Position numbers and translations under genes: made by a program | Assembly: GCF_019278525.1 (NCBI RefSeq) | Contig: NZ_CP058986.1 | Span: 1,460,001 to 1,524,000, forward strand | Source of the DNA: Polaribacter sp. HaHaR_3_91 | GTDB taxonomy: Bacteria; Bacteroidota; Bacteroidia; Flavobacteriales; Flavobacteriaceae | DNA length: 64,000 nucleotides | Direction of reading: 5' to 3' | In this document: positions 52,288-59,275 of the stretch, one piece after another | Layout of the letters: every line of letters starts with the position of its first letter | Numbering within the stretch: position 1 is the stretch's first letter | Notes under the pieces: model-generated | Told to the model about the DNA's origin: nothing | What the model saw: the letters and a program-made list of their open reading frames with translations, nothing else | The model's database searches: none

Positions 52288-52800
52288 ATGTTATCACCAG
52301 TTATTGAAAAAGCATTAAACGAACAAATTAGAGTAGAAGCACAGTCTTCTCAAATATATTTGTCAATGGCTTCTTGGGCAGAAGTTTTAGGTTTTGAAGG
52401 CGTTGCACAGTTTATGTACGCACATTCAGACGAAGAAAGAATGCACATGTTAAAGTTGGTGAAATTTATAAATGAACGTGGTGGGCATGCAATAGTATCA
52501 GCATTAGATGCACCTCCGGTGGAATTTGGTGAATTTAAAGAAATGTTTCAAGAATTATTTAATCATGAAGTTCATGTTTCTGCATGTATAAATGATTTAG
52601 TAGATATTTGCCTACAAGAAAAAGATTATGCTACTCATAATTTCTTACAATGGTATGTTTCTGAACAAATAGAAGAAGAAGCATTGGCTAGAAATATCTT
52701 AGATAAAATAAAGTTAATTGGTGATGATAAAGGTGGTTTTTATCTGTTTGATAATGATATTAAACAATTAATTACTGCAGTACCACCTGTGCAACAATAA
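52288..52800 (+). CDS. Ferritin (non-haem, FtnA-like)
   Basis: Ferritins oxidise and store iron in a 24-subunit shell. The 170-residue protein has the first-helix ligand Glu in EAQSSQIYLSMASWAE (residue 17), the EERMHMLK helix with Glu and His ligands near residue 50, and QIEEEALARNI near residue 128. No haem-binding bacterioferritin Met is evident. It follows dapA by 5 bp; iron storage and lysine synthesis have no obvious link, so the pairing is probably just transcriptional. Confidence 0.94.
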   Translation: MLSPVIEKALNEQIRVEAQSSQIYLSMASWAEVLGFEGVAQFMYAHSDEERMHMLKLVKFINERGGHAIVSALDAPPVEFGEFKEMFQELFNHEVHVSACINDLVDICLQEKDYATHNFLQWYVSEQIEEEALARNILDKIKLIGDDKGGFYLFDNDIKQLITAVPPVQQ

Positions 52801-52828
52801 TATTAACAAACTTTTAGTAACAACTAAT

Positions 52829-52888
52829 CGCTTTTTTTGCGTCTTTTGTGTCGTTATTATATGACATAATTTATTGTCAAAAAAAGCG
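52829..52888. repeat. Inverted repeat after the ferritin gene
   Basis: CGCTTTTTTTG (52829-52839) and CAAAAAAAGCG (52878-52888) form a perfect 11-bp stem with a 38-nt loop that can itself fold weakly. T-runs are in the stem rather than after it, so terminator function is possible but not clear. Confidence 0.4.
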
Positions 52889-53026
52889 TTTTAGTTTCAT
52901 ATGTTATTCTTGATACTGTGTATTTAGAAATTTCATTGAAACAGTTATCCTAAAGTTGTTTTGGGAGCTAAAAGGGAAGAATTATTTCAGAAAAAATAAA
53001 TTCTTTTATTATCCATATTTAATCAC

Positions 53027-53034
53027 TAATTTTG
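53027..53034 (+). promoter_or_regulatory. -7 element abutting the bamD start codon
   Basis: TAATTTTG ends 4 bp before the ATG at 53039. Given the usual 4-7 nt from this element to the transcript start, the bamD mRNA would begin at or beside its start codon, that is, be leaderless. Confidence 0.5.
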
Positions 53035-53038
53035 CACG

Positions 53039-53899
53039 ATGCAAAAAATTAAAAATTTAGCGTGTTTATTGATGTTCTCACTTGTATTATTTTCATGTGG
53101 AGAATATCAAAAAGTTTTAAACAAAGGTACTACGGAAGAGCAGTATAAAATGGCTGTAAAATTGTACGAAAGCAATAAGTTTAGTAAAGCTTTGCGTTTG
53201 TTTGAGAAAATAACACCAACTTATAGAGGGAAACCACAAATGGAGCGTATCCAATTTATGGTAGCACAATCTAATTTTAACGAGAAGAATTATAGTATGT
53301 CTGGTTATTATTTTGATCGTTTTGCAAAGAATTATCCGAAAAGTTCTAAGCTTGAGGAAGCAGCTTTTTTATCAGCTTATAGCTATAAATTGGCTTCTCC
53401 TAGTTTTAGTTTAGACCCAACGGATACAAATAAAGCATTGGATGCTTTTCAAAGTTTTATAAATACGTATCCAGATTCAGATAAAATAGAAGAAGCGAAC
53501 CAACATTATAAAGAATTAAGGTATAAGCTTCAGAAAAAATATTTCGAAATTGCTAAAACGTATTATAGAACAGCTGAATACGATTTAAGAAATTATAAAG
53601 CGGCAATACAGGCTTTTGATAATTTATTAGCAGATTATTTAGGTTCTGAGTTTAAAGAAGAGGCATTATATTACAGGTTAAAAGCTGCACATGACTTTGT
53701 GTTAAAAAGTTATGACAGGAGAAAACTAGAACGTATAAAAGATGCAATAGATGCATACGATAAGTTAAAAAGAAATTACCCAGAATCTCAGTTTATGGAA
53801 GATTCAAATATAATGTTAGCGACCTTACAAAAAGAACAAGTAAGAATTGATGCATTGATAGCAAAACAGGTTGAAGTTCAAAATTCAAAAAAGAAATAA
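53039..53899 (+). CDS. bamD: Outer-membrane assembly lipoprotein BamD
   Basis: BamD is an essential lipoprotein of the BAM complex that folds outer-membrane proteins. The 286-residue protein has a lipoprotein signal (VLFSC, Cys20) and TPR-like repeats: YKMAVKLYESNKFSKALRLFE, YYFDRFAKNYPKS, ALDAFQSFINTYPDS and YDKLKRNYPES. A Lys-rich C terminus follows. It heads a cluster bamD-rpoZ-coaBC-DUF4835-recN, which to my knowledge is kept in order across Bacteroidota and strengthens each assignment. The gene shows a promoter element immediately against the ATG. Confidence 0.94.
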   Translation: MQKIKNLACLLMFSLVLFSCGEYQKVLNKGTTEEQYKMAVKLYESNKFSKALRLFEKITPTYRGKPQMERIQFMVAQSNFNEKNYSMSGYYFDRFAKNYPKSSKLEEAAFLSAYSYKLASPSFSLDPTDTNKALDAFQSFINTYPDSDKIEEANQHYKELRYKLQKKYFEIAKTYYRTAEYDLRNYKAAIQAFDNLLADYLGSEFKEEALYYRLKAAHDFVLKSYDRRKLERIKDAIDAYDKLKRNYPESQFMEDSNIMLATLQKEQVRIDALIAKQVEVQNSKKK

Positions 53900-53908
53900 T
53901 AATTAATT

Positions 53909-54229
53909 ATGGATTATAAAGATACAAAGGCACCTTTAAGTACTATTACTTATAATAAGAATGAAGTAGAAGCTCCTACAGAAAATATTTATGAAGCTAT
54001 TTCTATTATTGCCAAAAGAGCAAATCAAATCAACGGTGATTTAAAGAAAGAATTGGTTGATAAATTAGAAGAGTTTGCTACTTATAACGATAGTTTAGAA
54101 GAAGTTTTTGAAAATAAAGAGCAAATAGAAGTTTCTAAATTTTACGAAAGATTACCAAAACCAACAGCTATGGCTATGGAAGAATGGTTAAACGGTAAAG
54201 TTTATTTTAGAACTCCAGAAGCAGAATAA
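53909..54229 (+). CDS. rpoZ: RNA polymerase omega subunit, Bacteroidota type
   Basis: Omega assists assembly of RNA polymerase around the beta' subunit. The 106-residue protein has NIYEAISIIAKRANQIN near residue 26, matching the omega core (Y..v.i.akRA.qi), and the clade-specific end FYERLPKPTAMAMEEWLNGKVYF. It lies 9 bp after bamD and its stop shares one base with the coaBC start (TAATG), as expected in this conserved cluster. Confidence 0.88.
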   Translation: MDYKDTKAPLSTITYNKNEVEAPTENIYEAISIIAKRANQINGDLKKELVDKLEEFATYNDSLEEVFENKEQIEVSKFYERLPKPTAMAMEEWLNGKVYFRTPEAE

Positions 54230-55440
54230 TGTCTGTTTTAAGTGGTAAAAAAATTTTATTAGGAATTACTGCTGGAATTGCTGCATACAAAACGGCTGGT
54301 TTAGTCCGTTTATTTATAAAATTAGGCGCAGAGGTCAAAGTTATTATGACTCCTGCGTCTAAAGATTTTATAACACCTCTTACACTTTCCACACTTTCTA
54401 AGAACCCTGTTTATTCTACTTTTTATAATAAGGAGGATGAAGAAAATGAGCTTTGGAATAATCATGTAGATTTAGGTCTTTGGGCAGATTATATGTTAGT
54501 TGCTCCGGCAACAGCAAATACCATGTCTAAAATGACAAATGGCACTTGCGATAATTTATTATTGGCTGTCTATTTATCTGCAAAATGTCCAATCTACTTT
54601 GCACCTGCAATGGATTTAGATATGTACATCCATCCATCAACCAAAGAAAGTTTACAAAAATTAAAATCTTTTGGAAATACAATTATCCCTGCAACCTCTG
54701 GTGAGTTGGCAAGTGGTTTAGTTGGTGAAGGAAGAATGGCTGAGCCTGAAGATATTGTATCATTTATAGAAAAAGATATTTTATCTAAATTACCTTTAAA
54801 AGGTAAAAAAGTATTACTTACTGCAGGTCCAACGTATGAAGCTATAGATCCTGTTCGTTTTATAGGCAATCACTCTTCTGGTAAAATGGGGTTTGCAATT
54901 GCAGAGGCGGCAGCTAATTTAGGTGCTGAGGTTTTTTTAGTTTCTGGTCCAAGTCATCAAAAAATACAACATTCTCTAGTACATAGAGTAAATGTTATTT
55001 CTGCTGATGAAATGTACAACGCAGCTCACAAATATTTTAAAGAAGTAGATGTTGCTATTCTTTCTGCTGCAGTTGCAGATTATAGGCCAAAAAATGTAGC
55101 AACTCAAAAAATAAAAAAGACAACTTCTGCGTTAGAGATTGAGTTAGAACCAACAAAAGATATTTTAGCTTCTTTAGGTGAAATTAAAGAAAATCAATAT
55201 TTAGTTGGTTTTGCATTAGAAACCAATAATGAGCTAGAAAATGCAAAAGGGAAACTAAAACGTAAGAATTTAGATGCTATCGTTTTAAATTCTTTGCAAG
55301 ATAAAGGTGCCGGTTTTGCTACAGACACAAATAAAATTACTATTATTGATAAAGATTTGACTGAAAAATCATTCGAATTAAAATCTAAAGTAGAAGTAGC
55401 TAAAGATATTATGAATGAAATTGTAAAAAATATTTCTTAA
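54229..55440 (+). CDS. coaBC: Bifunctional phosphopantothenoylcysteine decarboxylase/synthetase
   Basis: CoaBC makes 4'-phosphopantetheine for coenzyme A in two steps. The 403-residue protein has the FMN-dependent CoaC part (about 1-185) with GITAGIAAYK, the active-site NHVDLGLWAD, TNGTCDNLLL (a Cys in the flap region) and PAMDLDMY. The last has Asp where the classical PXMNXXMW motif has Asn. The CoaB part (about 185-400) has TAGPTYEAIDPVRFIGNHSSGKMG and later AAVADYRPKN and KPT-like ELEPTKDIL. The start overlaps the rpoZ stop. Confidence 0.95.
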   Translation: MSVLSGKKILLGITAGIAAYKTAGLVRLFIKLGAEVKVIMTPASKDFITPLTLSTLSKNPVYSTFYNKEDEENELWNNHVDLGLWADYMLVAPATANTMSKMTNGTCDNLLLAVYLSAKCPIYFAPAMDLDMYIHPSTKESLQKLKSFGNTIIPATSGELASGLVGEGRMAEPEDIVSFIEKDILSKLPLKGKKVLLTAGPTYEAIDPVRFIGNHSSGKMGFAIAEAAANLGAEVFLVSGPSHQKIQHSLVHRVNVISADEMYNAAHKYFKEVDVAILSAAVADYRPKNVATQKIKKTTSALEIELEPTKDILASLGEIKENQYLVGFALETNNELENAKGKLKRKNLDAIVLNSLQDKGAGFATDTNKITIIDKDLTEKSFELKSKVEVAKDIMNEIVKNIS

Positions 55441-55448
55441 TATTTTTT

Positions 55449-55506
55449 GTCTCCTCGAGCGCAGTCGAGAGGTTTTGGTTTAGGTCCCGACTGCGCTCGA
55501 CCAGAC
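55449..55506. repeat. GC-rich inverted repeat inside the coaBC-DUF4835 spacer
   Basis: TCGAGCGCAGTCG (55455-55467) pairs perfectly with CGACTGCGCTCGA (55488-55500), extended after two mismatches by GTCT/AGAC. It has a 20-nt loop and no T-run, so it is not a normal terminator. Base composition differs sharply from its surroundings. Part of a similar sequence, TTTCGACTACGCTTAAGATA, is inserted in repeat copy A near 13120. Confidence 0.65.
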
Positions 55507-55523
55507 AGTAAAAAACAAAATAA

Positions 55524-56414
55524 ATGCGTAAACTTATATTTTTTTTTCTGTTAATATTTTCAGTTTCTGTGTTAAAAGCACAAGAATTAAATTGCTTGGT
55601 TACTGTAAACTACAACCAGGTTCAAGGTTCAAATACGCAGGTTTTTAAAACACTAGAAAAATCTTTGTCAGAGTTTGTAAATCAAACTAAATGGACAAAT
55701 AACGAGGTAAAACCAGAAGAGAGAATAGATTGTGCTTTTACAATAATAATTACTTCTAGAGATGAAAATAATTTTAATGCAACGATACAAGTTCAGTCTA
55801 CAAGACCCGTTTTTGGATCTACCTACGCTTCACCTGTATTAAATTTAAAGGACAACGATTTCAATTTTAAATACAATGAGTTCGACCCATTAGTTTACAA
55901 TAAAAACTCTTATGATAGTAATTTAATTTCTACCATTGTTTTTTATGCAAACATTGTTTTAGGAGCAGATTCAGATACTTTTAAAAGAAATGGTGGAGAA
56001 TCGTCTTTTAGAGTTGCAGAGAATGTAATGTTACAAGCGCAGCAAAGTGGAATTGCTTCTTGGCAAAATGTAGTAGGAAAACAAAATAGGTTTTTATTGA
56101 TTGATAGTTTTTTATCTCCAAAACTTTCTGCATACAGAACAGCTACTTATACGTATCATAGAAGAGGATTAGATGAGTTTTCTTTAAACAAAGGTATTGC
56201 CAAACAAAATATGGAAGAGGCGGTAATCTCTTTAGAAAGTATCTATAATAAAACAGTTGGTAATTATTTAATTCGTGTATTTTTTGATGCAAAATCAGAT
56301 GAAATTGTAAATATGTATACAGATGATGCTACTTCTAGAAATAAAAATAGACTTGTTGAAATAGTGAAAAAAATATCTCCGAATAACAATGCTAAGTGGA
56401 AAAATATTAAGTAA
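55524..56414 (+). CDS. DUF4835 family exported protein
   Basis: The 296-residue product has a signal peptide (1 to about 19, ending VLKAQ) and no lipobox. It begins ELNCLVTVNYNQVQGSNTQVF, the typical start of DUF4835, a Bacteroidota family of unknown function always seen near coaBC and recN to my knowledge. Further conserved-looking pieces are STIVFYANIVLGADSDTF near residue 135 and ISPNNNAKWKNIK at the end. Location suggests a periplasmic or envelope role linked to BamD, but this is only inference from neighbours. Confidence 0.85.
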   Translation: MRKLIFFFLLIFSVSVLKAQELNCLVTVNYNQVQGSNTQVFKTLEKSLSEFVNQTKWTNNEVKPEERIDCAFTIIITSRDENNFNATIQVQSTRPVFGSTYASPVLNLKDNDFNFKYNEFDPLVYNKNSYDSNLISTIVFYANIVLGADSDTFKRNGGESSFRVAENVMLQAQQSGIASWQNVVGKQNRFLLIDSFLSPKLSAYRTATYTYHRRGLDEFSLNKGIAKQNMEEAVISLESIYNKTVGNYLIRVFFDAKSDEIVNMYTDDATSRNKNRLVEIVKKISPNNNAKWKNIK

Positions 56415-56485
56415 AACATTCCTTATAATTATTGTTTATTCTTGATACAATTTTCCTTAATTTTAGCTTCTAAAATTTCGAGCAT

Positions 56486-58138
56486 TTGTTAACACAACTT
56501 TCCATTAATAACTACGCATTAATCAATCACTTATCTATTGATTTTTCTTCAGGTTTATCTATTATTACAGGTGAAACAGGAGCCGGTAAATCCATACTTT
56601 TAGGTGCATTAGGTTTAGTTTTAGGTAACCGCGCAGATTTATCATCATTAAAAGATACAAGCACAAAATGTGTTGTAGAAGCTAAGGTTGCTATTGCGAA
56701 TTACAATTTAGAAGATTTTTTTAACGAAGTAGACTTAGATTACGAAGCAGAAACTATTATTAGAAGAGAGATTTTACCATCTGGTAAGTCGAGAGCTTTT
56801 GTAAATGATACACCAGTGACGTTGTCTGTTTTGAATAAGTTAAGAACAAAATTGATCGATGTGCATTCTCAGCATCAAACTATAGAATTGTCTGATAACC
56901 TTTTTCAGTTTTCAATTTTAGATGCCTTAGCTCAGAATACAGCAAAAATAGCCTCTTACAAACGCGGTTTTTCTCAGTTAAGTAAATTAAAAAGAGAATT
57001 TTCTAAATTAAAAGAAGAACAGAAAGAAGCGAATCAGCAATACGAATATAACCTACATCTTTTTAAAGAATTAGAAGAAGCTAAAATTAAGGCAGAAGAA
57101 CAAGATGATTTAGAGGAACGTTTAGAAAAGCTGAATAATATTGAAGATATTAAAGGTAATTTATCGGAATCGTTAGAAATTACGGTGAATGAAGAAATTG
57201 GAATTCAGAATTTGCTAAATACTTTAGAGAATCGGTTGTCTAAAATAGCAATATTCTCTAAAGAATATCAAGTATTATCAGAAAGAGTTACTTCTGTAAA
57301 GATTGAAATCGATGATATTGTTTCTGAGTTAGAAGATGCGAATGAAAATGTAGATTTTAATCCGAATGAAGCCGAAGAAATTAATGACAGATTACAATTA
57401 CTATATAATTTACAGAAGAAACATACAGTAAGTAATAATGTGGAGTTACTTAAAGTTTTCGAAGAACTTTCAGAAAAAGTGGCGCAAGTAGAATCTGCAG
57501 ACGAAGTAATTATTGAGAAGCAAAAGGAGATCGATGAAATTTCGATAAAACTAGATAAAGTAGCCGATTTAATTTCGAATGCAAGAACAAAGTCAATTCC
57601 TAAATTAAATAAAGAATTACAAGCTTTATTAACCGATTTAGGTATGGAAAACGCTCGTTTTTCAATTAAAATAAAGCAAACTAAAAATTATTTTGCAAAC
57701 GGAAAAGATGAATTAGAATTTCTTTTTTCAGCAAACAAAGGAGGTAGTTTTGGTGAATTAAAAAAAGTAGCTTCTGGTGGAGAATTATCTAGAATTATGT
57801 TGTCTGTAAAAACAATTTTATCAGAAAACACACAATTACCAACCATAATTTTTGATGAAATTGATACTGGAGTTTCTGGTGAAGTTTCAAATAAAATAGC
57901 CGCAATTATGCAAAAAATGAGTGCTAATATGCAAGTAATTGCCATTACGCATTTACCACAAATTGCTGCAAAAGGAGCGAATCATTACAAAGTGTATAAA
58001 CAGGAAGTAAAAGGAGTAACCACAACTAATTTAAAACTTTTATCTACTGATGAAAGAGTTAAAGAAATTGCAGAAATGCTAAGTGGTAAAGATATTTCCG
58101 ACTCGGCTCTTACCCACGCAAAAGAATTATTGAATTAG
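56486..58138 (+). CDS. recN: DNA repair protein RecN
   Basis: RecN is an SMC-like ATPase that acts in double-strand break repair. The 550-residue protein has Walker A GETGAGKS at 29-36, long coiled-coil arms (about 150-370), the ABC signature KKVASGGELSRIMLSVK near 430 and Walker B TIIFDEIDTGVSGEV near 454. ITHLPQIAAKG follows. The start is a TTG at 56486, since it gives the family start MLTQLSINNYALI; no ATG lies nearby in frame. It is the last gene of the bamD cluster. Confidence 0.95.
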   Translation: MLTQLSINNYALINHLSIDFSSGLSIITGETGAGKSILLGALGLVLGNRADLSSLKDTSTKCVVEAKVAIANYNLEDFFNEVDLDYEAETIIRREILPSGKSRAFVNDTPVTLSVLNKLRTKLIDVHSQHQTIELSDNLFQFSILDALAQNTAKIASYKRGFSQLSKLKREFSKLKEEQKEANQQYEYNLHLFKELEEAKIKAEEQDDLEERLEKLNNIEDIKGNLSESLEITVNEEIGIQNLLNTLENRLSKIAIFSKEYQVLSERVTSVKIEIDDIVSELEDANENVDFNPNEAEEINDRLQLLYNLQKKHTVSNNVELLKVFEELSEKVAQVESADEVIIEKQKEIDEISIKLDKVADLISNARTKSIPKLNKELQALLTDLGMENARFSIKIKQTKNYFANGKDELEFLFSANKGGSFGELKKVASGGELSRIMLSVKTILSENTQLPTIIFDEIDTGVSGEVSNKIAAIMQKMSANMQVIAITHLPQIAAKGANHYKVYKQEVKGVTTTNLKLLSTDERVKEIAEMLSGKDISDSALTHAKELLN

Positions 58139-58224
58139 TTTATTTAAAACTTAAAAGTTAGAGTGTCATTTTAGAATGAGTTTTTTAACCATTCAGAAAT
58201 TTCATAAAACAAAAATATAATAGC

Positions 58225-59031
58225 ATGTACAATTTACTAAAAGGAAAAAAAGGAATCATTTTTGGTGCTTTAAACGAAAATTCTATCGCTTGGAAAACAG
58301 CACAAAGAGCACATGAAGAAGGAGCAGAATTTGTGTTAACGAACGCACCTGCTTCTATTAGAATGGGTGAATTAGATGTTTTAGCAAAGAACACAAATTC
58401 TCAAATTATTCCTGCAGATGCAACTTCAATTGAAGATTTAGAAAACTTGATAGAAAAATCTATGGAGATTCTAGGCGGTAAAATAGACTTTGTTTTGCAC
58501 TCTATTGGTATGTCTGTAAATGTTAGAAAAAAGAAAGCGTACACAGATCCAAATTACGATTTCACTCAAAAAGGGTGGGATGTTTCTGCGGTTTCGTTTC
58601 ACAAAGTTTTAAATGTTTTGTATCATAAAAAAGCCATGAAAGAATGGGGTTCTATCGTTGCCTTAACCTATATGGCAGCGCAAAGAGTCTTTCCAGATTA
58701 TAATGATATGGCAGATAATAAAGCTTATTTAGAGTCTATTGCACGTAGTTTTGGCTACTATTTCGGTCGTGATTTTAAAGTTCGAGTAAACACCATTTCT
58801 CAATCTCCAACACCAACAACTGCCGGAAATGGCGTAAAAGGTTTCGACGGATTTATCAATTTTTCAGAAAAAATGAGTCCGTTAGGAAATGCTTCTGCAG
58901 CCGATTGTGCAGATTATACCATTTCGCTATTTTCAGATTTAACAAAGAAAGTAACGTTGCAAAATTTATTTCACGATGGTGGATTTTCTAACATGGGGGT
59001 AAGTGATGCTGTTATGGACAAATTTGAGTAA
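58225..59031 (+). CDS. fabI: Enoyl-ACP reductase (NADH), FabI-type
   Basis: FabI reduces enoyl-ACP in the last step of the fatty acid elongation cycle. The 268-residue protein has the cofactor region KGIIFGALNENSIAW near residue 9, HSIGMS near 92, and the catalytic pair in YNDMADNK (Tyr-X6-Lys) preceded by ALTYMAAQRVFPD. That sequence differs from the E. coli type (YNVMGLAK) but keeps Tyr and Lys, and fits Bacteroidota FabI as I recall it. Near the C terminus NLFHDGGFSNMG is preserved. An 86-bp spacer separates it from recN. Confidence 0.93.
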   Translation: MYNLLKGKKGIIFGALNENSIAWKTAQRAHEEGAEFVLTNAPASIRMGELDVLAKNTNSQIIPADATSIEDLENLIEKSMEILGGKIDFVLHSIGMSVNVRKKKAYTDPNYDFTQKGWDVSAVSFHKVLNVLYHKKAMKEWGSIVALTYMAAQRVFPDYNDMADNKAYLESIARSFGYYFGRDFKVRVNTISQSPTPTTAGNGVKGFDGFINFSEKMSPLGNASAADCADYTISLFSDLTKKVTLQNLFHDGGFSNMGVSDAVMDKFE

Positions 59032-59033
59032 AC

Positions 59034-59070
59034 ATATTGTCAATCTAAATGTACTCTAGATTGACAGTAT
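59034..59070 (+). terminator. Possible fabI terminator hairpin
   Basis: A 14-bp stem ATATTGTCAATCTA (59034-59047) with TAGATTGACAGTAT (59057-59070, one G-U pair), starting 2 bp after the stop codon. The following tract is not T-rich until GTGTTTTT, so termination is likely but not certain. Confidence 0.55.
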
Positions 59071-59080
59071 ATAAAGTGTT

Positions 59081-59226
59081 TTTATTTGAAGCTATTTCCT
59101 GCTTTCCGCACTCGCTTTTTTTAGTTTGTTCTCGATGCAAATTTTTCATTCTTCAAAATTCACTCGATTCCAAACTAAAAAAGAGCTCAAACAATTGCTA
59201 CAATCAGGGCTAAACTTGTTTGACAA
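59081..59226 (-). repeat. Interspersed structured repeat, copy C (complete)
   Basis: On the minus strand the block order equals copy B: CAAACAAGTTTAGCCCTGATTG, AATTGTTTGAGCTCTTTTTTA, ATCGAGTGAATTTTG, AAGAATGAAAAATTTG, ATCGAGAAC, TAAAAAAAGCGAGTG, GGAAAGCAGGAAATAGCTTC. It fills the spacer between convergent fabI and the MBL-fusion gene. By eye, copies B and C are about 85% identical, with differences often compensatory within stems. Confidence 0.8.
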
Positions 59227-59275
59227 TACATAGAAAACGTAGTGTTAAATAGTCTTTTTTTTGAGCGAATCGTTT

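Noticed and set aside
52829..52888. Ferritin terminator
   Set aside because: Loop is 38 nt and the T-tract is in the stem; kept only as an inverted repeat.
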